Below are positions 1-8,992 of a stretch of 64,000 bases of DNA, in pieces (positions within the stretch are counted from its first letter, which is position 1; each line of letters opens with the position of its first letter). Source of the stretch: Gillisella terrae. Its GTDB lineage: Bacteria; Pseudomonadota; Alphaproteobacteria; Rhizobiales; Rhizobiaceae. The notes beneath the pieces were generated by a model, which was given only the letters and a program-made list of their open reading frames with translations, did no database searches and was not told the origin of the DNA. Both the position numbers and the translations under genes were made by a program. The DNA is taken from contig NZ_SSOA01000015.1 of the NCBI RefSeq assembly GCF_004801395.1, forward strand, positions 1 through 64,000, in the 5' to 3' direction.

Positions 1-186
1 GTTCCAATCCGTGATCCTCTCCATAACGGGTGGATCATCTCAAGAATCCAAAAGTGGGCTGCTGGCAACAACAATATCGCGCCAAACATGCAGCTCCATA
101 TGCGATTCGCCTGCCCACAAGGGGGAGGGAGTTTGTCGCATCCACCGCCAGCGCAGGATTTCTCACCAGAAATCATTCAAACCGCA

Positions 187-510
187 TCAAAACGGCATCT
201 TAAACCCTGGAGGAATGGGCAAGCCAGCCGTCATTTCCTTGGTCTTTTCTGCCGCAATGGCTTCGGCCTTGTCTTTGGCATCCTTGTGGGCCGCGACGAT
301 CAGGTCTTCGAGGATTTCGACCTCGTCTTCCTTGAACAGCGATGGGTCGATTTTTACGCCCTTCAGCTCGCCCTTGCCGGTCATGGTAACAGTCACGAGG
401 CCGCCGCCGGATTTGCCTTCGACTTCCAGTGCAGCAATTTCTTCCTGCATCTTTTCCATCTTGGCCTGCATTTCCTTGACCTTGCCCATCATGCCCATGA
501 TGTCGCGCAT
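187..510 (-). CDS. ybaB: YbaB/EbfC nucleoid-associated protein
   Basis: Small DNA-binding protein of the YbaB/EbfC family, which binds DNA as a dimer and is thought to help organise the nucleoid. The 107-residue protein has the family layout: an N-terminal Met-rich amphipathic helix that looks coiled-coil (about residues 5-35), then a beta-rich core containing [20 protein letters not shown], and a short C-terminal tail ending PPGFKMPF. It lies 25 bases downstream of dnaX on the same strand. The order dnaX-ybaB-recR is conserved in many bacteria, so recR would be expected beyond the left edge; the 186 bases before it show no gene that I can recognise. Confidence 0.95.
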   Translation of the reverse strand: MRDIMGMMGKVKEMQAKMEKMQEEIAALEVEGKSGGGLVTVTMTGKGELKGVKIDPSLFKEDEVEILEDLIVAAHKDAKDKAEAIAAEKTKEMTAGLPIPPGFKMPF

Positions 511-535
511 TACCGTCTCCTAAGCTGAATAACCG

Positions 536-2404
536 TTAAAATTCAATATCATCGCCGGGCAGAATATCGCCCTCGGCGGATTCCGCTGCCGCTGGTGGCG
601 GCAGGGTTTCATCTTCTTCAATGGCGGCCCGAATGCGCACGTCGGTGATTTTGGCACCGGGAAAGCGCGACAGGATCGCCACAATATCGGGATCAGCCGC
701 CGCATCGGTGAAATGGGCTTGCCGTTCGCTGGCTTCCTGCTCCACCAGCGTTTTGCCACCCTCTTCGCGGCTAAGAATGACCATCCAGCGAATGCCGGTC
801 CATTCTTCCAGCCGGGTTTGCAAATCGCCCACCAGCGTCTTTGGCGCATCCGGCGGCAGATTGATCTCCAGCCGTCCGTTTTCGACCCTCACCAGCCGCA
901 CATAAGCGCGGGTCAGGGTGCGCAGCTTCAGATCGCGGTTTTTAGCGCAAAGCTCAACAATATCATTGATCGAGCGCACCGGAACCTTTGGCTCTGGCAC
1001 ATCCGCCTGCACTTCGGGCTTTGGAGCCATTTCTGGCGCACGCGCCACACTCGGCACCACCTGTAAATGTGATGTCGGCTGCGGCTGGCCCATCATCCGA
1101 GGTGCTGGATCGCTGGAGGCCCGCGCCACCGCTTGCGTATTGTAGCTGGCCGATGCGCCGCCGTTGCTGCCACCTCTGGGGCTGCCACCTTGCGGTGCGG
1201 CTCCGCCATCCTGCGCCATTTCCAAAAGCCGTCTTGCCGCATCTTCCGGCGAGGGCAAATGGGCGGCATGGGCCAGCCTGATCAGCACCATTTCTGCGGC
1301 ACCGGCCTGCCGCGAGGCATTTTCCACCTCGGGAATGCCTTTGAGCAGCATTTGCCACATGCGCGACAGCGTGGTCACAGCAACGTTTTCTGCATATTCA
1401 GAGCCGCGCACCCGCTCAACCTCGCTGAGCGAGGGATCATTCGCGCCATTGGGCACATATTTCAGGCGCGTGACCAGATGGGTGAAATCGGCAAGGTCGG
1501 TCAGCACCACCGTGGGATTGGCACCGGCCTCATACTGGCTGTTGAACTCGGCAAGAGCTGCCGCCACATCGCCCAGAACGATATGGCCAAACAGATCGAC
1601 CACGCGGGCGCGGTCGGCCAGGCCCAGCATGGCGCGCACAGCCTCGGCCTCAACCCGGCCAGCGCCATGGGCAATGGCCTGATCGAGCAAGGAGAGGCCA
1701 TCACGGGCCGAGCCTTCGGCAGCACGGGCCACCATGGCCAGCGCCTCATCCTCGGCTTCAATGCCTTCCTTGGACAAAATGGCGGTAAACAGGCCCACCA
1801 GATCGCCAGCGCTGATGCGGCGCAAATCAAACCGCTGACAGCGCGACAGCACCGTGATTGGCACTTTGCGAATTTCTGTGGTGGCAAAGATGAATTTGAC
1901 GTGTTCCGGCGGCTCTTCCAGCGTCTTCAACAACCCGTTGAAGGCAGCCGTCGAGAGCATGTGCACTTCGTCGATGATATAGACTTTGTAGCGCGCCGAC
2001 ACCGGACGATAGCGCACCTGCTCGATGATCTCGCGGATATCATCAATGCCGGTGTGCGAGGCGGCGTCCATCTCGATCACATCGACATGGCGGCCTTCCA
2101 TGATCGCCTGACAATGCTCACCGGGGATTTTCAAATCAATGGTGGGCCGGTCTATCGTGTCGGTTTTATAATTGAGGGCGCGGGCCAGAATACGCGCCGT
2201 GGTGGTTTTGCCCACCCCGCGCACGCCGGTCAGCATATAGGCCTGGGCAATACGGCCGGTCTCGAACGCATTGGTCAGCGTGCGCACCATCGGCTCCTGG
2301 CCGACCATGAGGTCTGAGAAATCCTTGGGGCGGTATTTGCGCGCCAAAACCCGGTAACCGCCGGGTGCATCACTGGTTTTTGCTGTCGGCTCCAAATCGC
2401 TCAT
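536..2404 (-). CDS. dnaX: DNA polymerase III subunits gamma/tau
   Basis: Clamp-loader ATPase of DNA polymerase III holoenzyme. Residues 1-370 form the AAA+ module: Walker A GVRGVGKTT (about 60-68), Walker B IIDEVHML and the sensor-1 region around LSRCQRF. A low-complexity Gly/Ser/Ala linker (about 415-450) leads to a C-terminal tau-like domain. The protein is 622 residues from the ATG at 2404, preceded by GGAAG; a start 19 codons upstream is open but would run almost to the SRP RNA end. The four-cysteine zinc module of E. coli DnaX is reduced to a single Cys (GEHCQAI, near residue 98). I see no slippery-sequence frameshift site for gamma. ybaB follows directly. Confidence 0.95.
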   Translation of the reverse strand: MSDLEPTAKTSDAPGGYRVLARKYRPKDFSDLMVGQEPMVRTLTNAFETGRIAQAYMLTGVRGVGKTTTARILARALNYKTDTIDRPTIDLKIPGEHCQAIMEGRHVDVIEMDAASHTGIDDIREIIEQVRYRPVSARYKVYIIDEVHMLSTAAFNGLLKTLEEPPEHVKFIFATTEIRKVPITVLSRCQRFDLRRISAGDLVGLFTAILSKEGIEAEDEALAMVARAAEGSARDGLSLLDQAIAHGAGRVEAEAVRAMLGLADRARVVDLFGHIVLGDVAAALAEFNSQYEAGANPTVVLTDLADFTHLVTRLKYVPNGANDPSLSEVERVRGSEYAENVAVTTLSRMWQMLLKGIPEVENASRQAGAAEMVLIRLAHAAHLPSPEDAARRLLEMAQDGGAAPQGGSPRGGSNGGASASYNTQAVARASSDPAPRMMGQPQPTSHLQVVPSVARAPEMAPKPEVQADVPEPKVPVRSINDIVELCAKNRDLKLRTLTRAYVRLVRVENGRLEINLPPDAPKTLVGDLQTRLEEWTGIRWMVILSREEGGKTLVEQEASERQAHFTDAAADPDIVAILSRFPGAKITDVRIRAAIEEDETLPPPAAAESAEGDILPGDDIEF

Positions 2405-2482
2405 CGCGCTGCCAGCTTCCCCGCTTGCCCGGCTAGGGGCATAGGGCGGCCATGCAAACATGCTGGCCGCAAAATAAAAGGT

Positions 2483-2578
2483 GGGAGGCTGGAACAGTGA
2501 CCCGCGCCGAGCTCGTTAGGGCTGCTTCCTTCCGGACCTGACCCGGTTGGCGAGTGGATCGTCCACCACCAACCTCCC
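2483..2578 (-). ncRNA. ffs: Signal recognition particle 4.5S RNA (small bacterial type)
   Basis: The minus strand carries the hallmark SRP RNA apical domain: GGGTCAGGTCCGGAAGGAAG followed by CAGCC, that is, the GGAA tetraloop flanked by the symmetric and asymmetric loops that bind Ffh. The ends pair (GGGAGGTT at the 5' side with CAGCCTCCC at the 3' side), giving one long hairpin of about 96 nt, the length expected for the Alu-less bacterial RNA. It sits just upstream of dnaX on the same strand, a position common in Rhizobiales. Ends are placed from the terminal pairing and may be off by a few bases. Confidence 0.95.
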
Positions 2579-2634
2579 GAGGCGACATATCGGCAATTCT
2601 GTCGGCAAATGCAAGTCAAACGAAAAAAAAACTG

Positions 2635-2739
2635 TTAAAGCATTTGCAGCAAAAGTGCGCAGCGGTTTTGCGTCCGAAAATGCGTTCAACAAAGAGAGAG
2701 AGCATTTCTGCATTTTCATGACACGCTGAAATGCTCTAA
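2635..2739. repeat. Rhizobial-type intergenic palindromic repeat (about 105 bp)
   Basis: An imperfect inverted-repeat unit bounded by TTAAAGCATTT and AAATGCTCTAA (10 of 11 bases pair). Inside are two sub-hairpins: one around GCGCAGCGGTTTTGCGTC and one formed by AGAGCATTTCTGC with GCTGAAATGCTCT (12 of 13). Units of this look are scattered between genes in many Rhizobiaceae; I recognise the type but cannot name the family with certainty. It lies between the divergent SRP RNA and HIT genes, so it may lie in or near both promoters. Confidence 0.6.
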
Positions 2740-2759
2740 GCCTTTCAAAAAACAATCGG

Positions 2760-3200
2760 GTGGAGACCAGAAACTTGAACCTTTATTTGCTGGATGAACG
2801 GCTGGCGCGCGATAGCCAGTCGATTTTAGAGCTGTCGCTGTGCGATGTGCGGCTCTCAAAGGACAGCCGCTGGCCCTGGCTTATTCTGGTGCCAAGACGC
2901 GCCAATGTCAGCGAAGTGTTTGATCTATCGCAGGAAGATCAACAATTGCTGTGGGCTGAGCAGGTGATGGTGGCAAAAGCGCTTCAATCCGTGACCCAAG
3001 CCACCAAGATTAACATCGCGGCTATTGGCAATGTGGTGCGCCAGCTCCATGTTCATGTTGTTGCCCGCTTTGAGGGCGATGCCAATTGGCCGGGGCCGAT
3101 TTGGGGCTTTGGCGTGGCTGAGCCTTATTCGGACATAGCTTTTGACGCGATGAAAACAAAAATTCTGGGTGTATTGCATGACCAAACCATCTCTCTTTGA
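2760..3200 (+). CDS. HIT-domain (histidine triad) nucleotide-binding protein
   Basis: 146-residue HIT-family protein, likely a nucleotide hydrolase or transferase acting on dinucleoside polyphosphates or AMP conjugates; the substrate is not deducible. The signature loop is QLHVHVV (residues 95-101). In the classical H-x-H-x-H-x-x triad the first His is therefore Gln, while the central nucleophilic His (97) and the last His (99) remain. The start is GTG, with no convincing ribosome binding site. The end overlaps the nudC start by 23 bases in another frame, so the two nucleotide-metabolism genes are probably co-expressed. Confidence 0.85.
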   Translation: METRNLNLYLLDERLARDSQSILELSLCDVRLSKDSRWPWLILVPRRANVSEVFDLSQEDQQLLWAEQVMVAKALQSVTQATKINIAAIGNVVRQLHVHVVARFEGDANWPGPIWGFGVAEPYSDIAFDAMKTKILGVLHDQTISL

Positions 3201-4143
3201 CACGCTTGCTCCCCACCCCGAAGCCAGCGCCCTCACCGCCTTTTCCGGCAATGCCATCAACCGCGATGCCGAGCACCGCACTGAAGACAGCCTCAGCGAT
3301 GCATTGAAAACCGAAGGGGCTCATTGCCTGCCGTTTAGCGGCAACCGGCTGGTGCTCAAGCATGAAGGTCAGGTTCTGGATCCGCTGTTTGCCGCCTATG
3401 AGCTGGCAGAGTTGAAGCCGGATTTCGACAATGCGGTGCTGCTGGGCCATAAAGCCAATGGTGAGCCGCGCATTGCCGTGCCCGTGCAGATTGATGAAGA
3501 TCGATTGCTGGATGGCTACAAGGCGCTGACCGCGCGCGAGCTGTTTCGCGATGCCGCAATTGATCAGGAATTGTTGGGCGAGGCAGCCCAAGGCTTCAGC
3601 CTGCTGCACTGGAACAGCGAAAACCGCTTTTGTGGCACCTGCGGCCATAAGATGGAGCCGCGCATTGGCGGCTATAAGCGCGAATGTCCGGGGTGTGGCC
3701 GCATCAGTTTCCCGCGCACCGATCCGGTGGCGATCATGATGACGATTGATGAGGCCAATGACCGCTGCCTTTTGGGGCGTGGTGCACATTTTCCGGTCGG
3801 CATGTATTCCTGCCTCGCGGGCTTTATTGAACCGGCAGAAACCATTGAAGATGCCGTGCGCCGCGAAACCTTGGAAGAATCCGGCATTTCCATTGGCCGG
3901 GTGCGCTATCATGCCTCGCAGCCATGGCCCATGCCCCATCAGCTGATGATTGGCTGCTATGCCGAAGCGCTGAGCCTCGACATCACGCGCGATGAGGATG
4001 AGCTGGCCGATTGCCGCTGGTTTAGCCGCGAAGAGGTGCAGGCGATGATTGATCTGGAGACGGAAGAGGTGAAAGCCCCTGCCCCCGGCACCATCGCTCA
4101 CCGGCTGATGAGCGATTGGCTGGATTGGAATAAAAAATCGTAA
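3178..4143 (+). CDS. nudC: NADH pyrophosphatase NudC (NAD-capped RNA hydrolase)
   Basis: Nudix hydrolase that splits NADH to NMNH and AMP and, in E. coli, removes NAD caps from RNA. Features in order: an N-terminal NUDIX-like domain; a four-Cys zinc ribbon (CGTC ... CPGC, about residues 151-172); the Nudix box starting GFIEPAET and ending REUxEExG-type RETLEESGI (about 214-236); then the NudC-specific SQPWPMPHQLM motif that recognises the nicotinamide nucleotide. 321 residues from the ATG at 3178; a GTG nine bases earlier is in frame but less likely. It overlaps the HIT gene. A weak inverted repeat (CGCCCG/CGGGCG near 4206-4233) may end the transcript. Confidence 0.95.
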   Translation: MTKPSLFDTLAPHPEASALTAFSGNAINRDAEHRTEDSLSDALKTEGAHCLPFSGNRLVLKHEGQVLDPLFAAYELAELKPDFDNAVLLGHKANGEPRIAVPVQIDEDRLLDGYKALTARELFRDAAIDQELLGEAAQGFSLLHWNSENRFCGTCGHKMEPRIGGYKRECPGCGRISFPRTDPVAIMMTIDEANDRCLLGRGAHFPVGMYSCLAGFIEPAETIEDAVRRETLEESGISIGRVRYHASQPWPMPHQLMIGCYAEALSLDITRDEDELADCRWFSREEVQAMIDLETEEVKAPAPGTIAHRLMSDWLDWNKKS

Positions 4144-4376
4144 GCAACTGCAACCGGTTTACGCGGCCCGCGTGTGTCGCTATGCTCGCTCTGGTATAGA
4201 CAGATCGCCCGTTGGGAGGAACCTCGGGCGAAGCTGTTGCTTTGAGGGAGGATAGAGATTTGCTTATTCGTCAATTGATTGAACGTGAAAACGAAGCAGT
4301 CGGCCAATTCCCCTGAGGCTTCTTCACCTTCGCCTTTGCACAGGCTTGCTCAATCAAATCTTGCAGGAAAACATTC

Positions 4377-6347
4377 ATGAAATTATTTAGCTTGGCGTCT
4401 TGCGCCATTCTGACGGCATCTGTTGCCTTTGCGCAGAGCCAGCCACCCATTGTCGTGCGCTCTGCACCTCTGCTCAAGATCGATGGTTTGACCTTCAAGG
4501 ATCTCAACCGCAATGGTCGCCTCGACGTCTATGAGGATTGGCGCAAACCCGCATCAAGCCGCGCCGACGATCTCGTCAAGCAGATGACATTGATCGAAAA
4601 GGCAGGCTTGATGATGCATGGCACAGCACCCGCTTTGTCATCGTCGCCCGAGGGCAATCAAGGGCGCGGCAGCGGTTATGATCTGGAAAAGATCAAACCG
4701 CTGATCAATGACGCCAAAGTGGCAACCTATATTACCCGGCTATCATTGCCGCCTGAAGTGTTGGCAGACGAAAACAACAAGCTGCAAGAGCTTGCTGAGG
4801 CAACGCGGCTCGGTATTCCGCTGACCATCAGCACCGACCCGCGCAATCACTTTCAATATGTCTTGGGGGCATCGGCCCAGAGCGGCGGTTTTTCCAAATG
4901 GCCGGAAAGCCTGGGCTTTGGCGCTTTGAACGATACCAAATTGATGCGCCGCTTTGGCGATGTCGCAAGGCAGGAATATCTGGCCGTTGGCATTCAGCAG
5001 GCGCTATCCCCGCAAATCGATCTGGCCAGTGAGCCACGCTGGTCGCGCTCCACCGGCACATTTGGCGAGGATCCGCAAATTTCCAAGCGCATGGCGGAAG
5101 CCTATGTGGCAGGGTTCCAAAACGGCACCAAGGGTTTGAAGCCGGGCAGTGTGAGCGCGGTTGCCAAGCATTGGGTGGGTTATGGCGCAACGCCCAACGG
5201 GTTTGATGGCCACAACTCCTACGGCAAACATGTGGTTTTCAAGGGCAAGGATTTTCAAAAGCATATCATTCCGTTTGAAGGTGCTTTCGATGCCAAGGTT
5301 GCCGGCATCATGCCAACCTATTCGATTATCGATGGCGTGAAACTCAATGGCAAACCGCTGGAGCCGGTGGCCGCTGGCTATAGCAAGCAATTGCTGACCG
5401 ATCTTTTGCGCAAGCGCTATAAATTCGATGGCGTGGTGGTGAGCGACTGGCTGATCACCAATGACTGCAAGGACGAATGCCTGAATGGCGAAAAGCCCGG
5501 TGACAAGCCCATCATCCGGCCCGACACTTTTGGCATGCCCTGGGGTGTGGAAGATATGAGCCGCGTTGATCGCTTTGCCAAAGCGGTGAACGCCGGGATT
5601 GACCAATTTGGTGGTGTGTCCAACTCTGATCTGCTGGTCAAGGCGGTTGAGGAAAAGAAGATCAGCGAAAAGCGGATCGATCAATCGGCCCGCCGGTTGC
5701 TGATTCAAAAATTCCAGCAAGGCCTGTTTGAAAATCCCTATGCGGATCCGGCAAAAGCCAAGGAGATTGTGGGCAATGCCGAGTTTGTGCGTGAGGGCGA
5801 GGCTGCACAAGCGCGGTCCATGGTTCTTTTGCAAAATCAAGGCAAAATCCTGCCCGTGAAACCCGGCAAAAAAATCTATCTTCTCAATGTCGATGCCGCA
5901 ATCGCGCAAAAGCGCGGCTATCAGGTGGTGAGCAAGCCGGAAGAGGCCGATTTTGCGCTGGTGCGCCTGATGGCTCCCTTTGAGCGCCTGCACCCCAATT
6001 ATTTCTTCGGCGCGCGCCAGGAAGAAGGCGACCTGTCATTCAAGCCCGGCAATGCCGATTTCGATGCGCTCACCGCCATTGCCGCCAAGACACCGACGAT
6101 TGCCACCATCTTCCTCTCCCGTCCGGCCATCCTGACCAATGTGAAGGACAAGACCAAGGCGTTGATTGGCAATTTTGGCGCAGATGACGAGGCGCTGTTC
6201 AATGTAATTGAGGGCAGGGAAAAAGCGCGTGGCAAGTTGCCGTTTGAGCTGCCCTCTTCCATGGCCGCAGTAGAAGCACAATCGCCGAGCACACCGCATG
6301 ATTCAAAAAATCCGCTTTATAAGATCGGCTATTCTTTGAAATATTGA
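4377..6347 (+). CDS. Secreted glycoside hydrolase family 3 beta-glucosidase
   Basis: Exo-acting beta-glucosidase or glucan glucohydrolase of family GH3, probably periplasmic. A Sec signal peptide ends near AFAQS (residues 1-20). The N-terminal TIM-barrel domain contains KHWVGYG and the nucleophile motif FDGVVVSDW, with the catalytic Asp near residue 357; the C-terminal alpha/beta sandwich (about 470-656) completes the usual two-domain enzyme of about 650 residues. Glucans or cello-oligosaccharides are the usual substrates; the exact one cannot be told. The ATG has GCAGGA upstream. The gene stands alone between nudC and a strong terminator, and carries its own upstream region of 230 bases. Confidence 0.9.
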   Translation: MKLFSLASCAILTASVAFAQSQPPIVVRSAPLLKIDGLTFKDLNRNGRLDVYEDWRKPASSRADDLVKQMTLIEKAGLMMHGTAPALSSSPEGNQGRGSGYDLEKIKPLINDAKVATYITRLSLPPEVLADENNKLQELAEATRLGIPLTISTDPRNHFQYVLGASAQSGGFSKWPESLGFGALNDTKLMRRFGDVARQEYLAVGIQQALSPQIDLASEPRWSRSTGTFGEDPQISKRMAEAYVAGFQNGTKGLKPGSVSAVAKHWVGYGATPNGFDGHNSYGKHVVFKGKDFQKHIIPFEGAFDAKVAGIMPTYSIIDGVKLNGKPLEPVAAGYSKQLLTDLLRKRYKFDGVVVSDWLITNDCKDECLNGEKPGDKPIIRPDTFGMPWGVEDMSRVDRFAKAVNAGIDQFGGVSNSDLLVKAVEEKKISEKRIDQSARRLLIQKFQQGLFENPYADPAKAKEIVGNAEFVREGEAAQARSMVLLQNQGKILPVKPGKKIYLLNVDAAIAQKRGYQVVSKPEEADFALVRLMAPFERLHPNYFFGARQEEGDLSFKPGNADFDALTAIAAKTPTIATIFLSRPAILTNVKDKTKALIGNFGADDEALFNVIEGREKARGKLPFELPSSMAAVEAQSPSTPHDSKNPLYKIGYSLKY

Positions 6348-6357
6348 GACAAAAGAG

Positions 6358-6429
6358 AAATGGCGGCGTTGCCGCCGCCATTTCTATTTAGAAGCTGTCA
6401 GGTTCAGATTGAACCTGACAGCTTCTAAA
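6358..6429 (+). terminator. Double hairpin terminator after the GH3 gene
   Basis: Two hairpins in a row follow the GH3 stop: AAATGGCGGC pairs with GCCGCCATTT (6358-6383), then a perfect 20-bp stem of TTTAGAAGCTGTCAGGTTCA with its complement and a 3-base loop (6387-6429), followed by TTTCTATATTTT. On the other strand the second hairpin could end pheA transcription, so it may work in both directions. Confidence 0.8.
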
Positions 6430-6488
6430 TTTCTATATTTTCGTTTGTCTTTACAGGAAAACCGGATTCCACTTTTCCCTGACAAACT

Positions 6489-7349
6489 CTAAAACTTACC
6501 GCGCATGGCATGGGCTTTATAAACGCCGAGAATATTGACCTTCTCCGAGAAGAACCGCAGTTCTTCCAGTGCGCGCTTGACCGGCGCATCATCGGGATGG
6601 CCTTCAATATCGGCATAAAACTGGGTAGCAATGAACTTGCCGCCAATCTGGTAGCTCTCCAGCTTGGTCATGTTGACACCATTGGTGGCAAAGCCGCCCA
6701 TGGCCTTGTAGAGCGCTGCCGGAATATTACGCACATTGAACACAAAGGTGGTGATGAAAGCCTCGTCATCGCTTTTGCGTTTCAACTCCACTGCATCGCG
6801 CGACAAAACCACAAAGCGGGTGACGTTGTTTTCCGAATCCTCAACATTTTCGGCAATAATATCAAGACCATACAGCGGGGCCGCCAGCCGAGGCGCAAGC
6901 GCTGCCATGGTGCGATCGCCTTTTTCCGCCACCAGCTTGGCGGCTCCTGCGGTATCGCCTGCCACCACGGCCTTCCAGCCATTGTTGCGAATGATCTTGC
7001 GGCATTGGCCCAGCGCGTGGATATGGCTGTGCACCGTGCGGATTTCATCGCGTGTGACGCCCGGCAGCACCATCAGCTGAAAGCGGATTGGCATGAAATA
7101 TTCGCCAATGATATGCAGGCCCGACAACGGCAGCAGGTGGTGAATATCGGCGACACGGCCAGCCAGCGTGTTTTCAATCGGAATCATCGCCAGATCAACA
7201 TCGCCGTTTTCCAAAGCCATGAAGGCATCTTCAAACGTCGCGCAGGGCAGCGGCTCCATAGATGGAAACATATCGCGGCAGGCCATATCCGAATTGGCAC
7301 CGAAATCGCCTTGGAACGAGATTTTGTTGGTAAGGGTCACCACGATCAT
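6489..7349 (-). CDS. pheA: Prephenate dehydratase
   Basis: Converts prephenate to phenylpyruvate in phenylalanine synthesis. 286 residues: an N-terminal periplasmic-binding-protein-like catalytic domain (about 6-185) with the hallmark Thr-Arg-Phe in NVTRF, then an ACT regulatory domain (about 200-275) containing GVNMTKLES, where the canonical ESRP phenylalanine-binding motif reads ESYQ. There is no chorismate mutase domain, as is usual for alphaproteobacteria. The start codon shares one base with the kdsB stop (TAATG), indicating translational coupling. Phenylalanine feedback inhibition is expected from the ACT domain but not shown. Confidence 0.95.
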   Translation of the reverse strand: MIVVTLTNKISFQGDFGANSDMACRDMFPSMEPLPCATFEDAFMALENGDVDLAMIPIENTLAGRVADIHHLLPLSGLHIIGEYFMPIRFQLMVLPGVTRDEIRTVHSHIHALGQCRKIIRNNGWKAVVAGDTAGAAKLVAEKGDRTMAALAPRLAAPLYGLDIIAENVEDSENNVTRFVVLSRDAVELKRKSDDEAFITTFVFNVRNIPAALYKAMGGFATNGVNMTKLESYQIGGKFIATQFYADIEGHPDDAPVKRALEELRFFSEKVNILGVYKAHAMRGKF

Positions 7350-8119
7350 TATCCTTGTTTTGCGCCAAGAAGTTTTGCGCCAAGAATGGCGCGGGCTTTT
7401 TCCAGATCAGTGGGCGTATCAACACCCAGCGGCACGGTTTTGACAATCTCGACATCAATGCGCATGCCCGCTTCCAGCGCCCGCAATTGCTCCAGCGATT
7501 CGCGCTTTTCAAGGGTGGATGGTGAAAGCTTCACAAAGCGCTCCAGCGCCGCGCGGCGATAGGCATAGAGACCGATGTGATGAAACAGCGGCCCTACCCC
7601 ATGCGGGGCTGTGGCGCGCGTGAAATAGAGCGCCCGCAGGCGAGACTTTGTGAGAGGCGAGCCGACAATTTTCACCACATTGGGATTGGCCTTTTCCGCC
7701 TCATCCTCGATCTCCACCGTCAGCGTGGCAATATCAACGGCTGGATCTTGCAGAGGTCTGAGCGAGGCGCGGATGCTTTCCGGATCAATGGTCGGCAGAT
7801 CGCCCTGCACATTGATAATCACCTCAGCTTTTCCTTCCGGGTCGGCCTTGGTCAGCGCTTCATAAATCCGGTCTGAGCCGGACTGATGGTGCTGGCCGGT
7901 CATAACCACGTCAAAGCCCGCCGCTTTGACCGCATCAAACACCGCCTGATCATCAACCGCCACGATAACCCGGCCAACATTGGCCTCGCTCGCACGCTTT
8001 GCCACCTGCACAATCATCGGCAGACCGGCAATATCGGCCAGCGGCTTGCCGGGAAGGCGGGTTGAGGCCATGCGGGCCGGGATCAAAACCAGCGTGTTTG
8101 CGATATGTGGATCAGCCAT
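7349..8119 (-). CDS. kdsB: 3-deoxy-manno-octulosonate cytidylyltransferase
   Basis: Activates KDO with CTP to CMP-KDO, needed for lipopolysaccharide inner core synthesis in the cytoplasm. 256 residues with the family N-terminal nucleotide-binding motif [15 protein letters not shown] (about 13-27), the VQGDLP metal and substrate site, and [11 protein letters not shown]. It is the upstream member of a two-gene unit with pheA (one-base overlap), a conserved rhizobial neighbourhood. It diverges from the cycM gene across a 157-base promoter region. Confidence 0.95.
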   Translation of the reverse strand: MADPHIANTLVLIPARMASTRLPGKPLADIAGLPMIVQVAKRASEANVGRVIVAVDDQAVFDAVKAAGFDVVMTGQHHQSGSDRIYEALTKADPEGKAEVIINVQGDLPTIDPESIRASLRPLQDPAVDIATLTVEIEDEAEKANPNVVKIVGSPLTKSRLRALYFTRATAPHGVGPLFHHIGLYAYRRAALERFVKLSPSTLEKRESLEQLRALEAGMRIDVEIVKTVPLGVDTPTDLEKARAILGAKLLGAKQG

Positions 8120-8276
8120 GGAGGACTAGCCTTTGAAACAAGGGATATAAGTGGCAAAAGGTCTCAGGCTCGGGGTGCACAATCAGGTTGCAACTGTCAA
8201 GCAAAAGTCTTAGCCTTTTGCATCATGGAGGCTCGTCCGGTTTCAGTGAGCCGGACCGCATGGGGAGCAGTCAAGA

Positions 8277-8828
8277 ATGAGTTCATACATTAATATGGGG
8301 GCGGGCGCGCTGCTGGGTACGGTATTCGTGCTGATGTCCGTGTCAATCGCGTCTGAGGGCATATTTCATTCTCCGGCACCGGAGAAAGAAGGCTATATGA
8401 TTGCCGCCGCAGAAGCAGCACCAAGCGGCGGAGGCACAGAGGCTGCCGCCGCAGACAAGCCTATTGCAGAATTGCTGGCAAAGGCCGACGTGAAGGCAGG
8501 AGCGACAATCTTCAAGAAATGTGCCGCCTGTCATAACGACACCAAGGATGGGGCCAACAAGGTGGGGCCAAATCTTTGGGGTGTTGTGGATCGGCCCATC
8601 GCCAGCCATGAAGGCTTCGCCTATTCGGCCAGCATGAAGGATTTTTCAAAAGGCAGTACGGAGCACTGGACTTTTGAAAACCTCAACCACTTCCTGAAAG
8701 CACCGAAAAAGCTTGTGGCGGGGACGGCCATGGGCTTTGCAGGTCTGCCAAAAGAAGAGGACCGCGCCAATCTTATCGCCTATCTCAACACTCAGGCCGA
8801 CAGCCCGGTGCCACTGCCAACCAATTGA
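8277..8828 (+). CDS. cycM: Membrane-anchored class I cytochrome c (CycM-type)
   Basis: Electron carrier on the periplasmic face of the inner membrane, thought to link the bc1 complex with aa3-type oxidase. An uncleaved N-terminal membrane segment (about residues 8-26) is followed by an Ala/Gly-rich linker and a class I cytochrome c domain: haem-binding CAACH (82-86), VGPNLWG, and the axial Met in GTAMGF (Met152). Length (183 residues) and layout fit CycM of Bradyrhizobium and relatives. Single gene, divergent from kdsB and closed by a strong terminator. Confidence 0.92.
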   Translation: MSSYINMGAGALLGTVFVLMSVSIASEGIFHSPAPEKEGYMIAAAEAAPSGGGTEAAAADKPIAELLAKADVKAGATIFKKCAACHNDTKDGANKVGPNLWGVVDRPIASHEGFAYSASMKDFSKGSTEHWTFENLNHFLKAPKKLVAGTAMGFAGLPKEEDRANLIAYLNTQADSPVPLPTN

Positions 8829-8842
8829 TCTTTTAGGATTAA

Positions 8843-8884
8843 AAACACAAAACGCCCGGAAAGACTTCCGGGCGTTTTGTGTTT
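8843..8884 (+). terminator. Rho-independent terminator of cycM
   Basis: AAACACAAAACGCCCGGAA pairs perfectly with TTCCGGGCGTTTTGTGTTT around the 4-base loop AGAC, 14 bases after the cycM stop. A GC-rich stem with flanking A and T tracts makes it a textbook bidirectional intrinsic terminator. Confidence 0.92.
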
Positions 8885-8932
8885 GAAGCATCTGACCGAT
8901 ACGTGGGAACGGGTTTTCGGATCGAAAAGTTG

Positions 8933-8982
8933 CTGCTGCATAATTCCTTAAATCGGAATCGATTTAAGGAATTATGCAGCAG
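8933..8982. repeat. Perfect 23-bp-stem palindrome of a rhizobial intergenic repeat
   Basis: CTGCTGCATAATTCCTTAAA plus TCG pairs without mismatch with the right arm around the loop GAAT. A diverged copy lies at 47829-47880. In both places the palindrome abuts the module GCACAAAGGAYGCTGTA, so it is one end of a larger element. It sits in a 529-base stretch between cycM and glpV with no gene. Confidence 0.85.
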
Positions 8983-8992
8983 ATTTAGAGTG

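Noticed and set aside
1133..2317. 394-codon open frame on the plus strand opposite dnaX
   Set aside because: Antisense shadow of dnaX, His/Gln/Gly-rich composition typical of reverse frames; several similar long shadows (for example 3022-4101, 38450-39733) were rejected for the same reason.
536..2404. Programmed frameshift site for gamma in dnaX
   Set aside because: No A-AAA-AAG type slippery sequence followed by a stem was seen.
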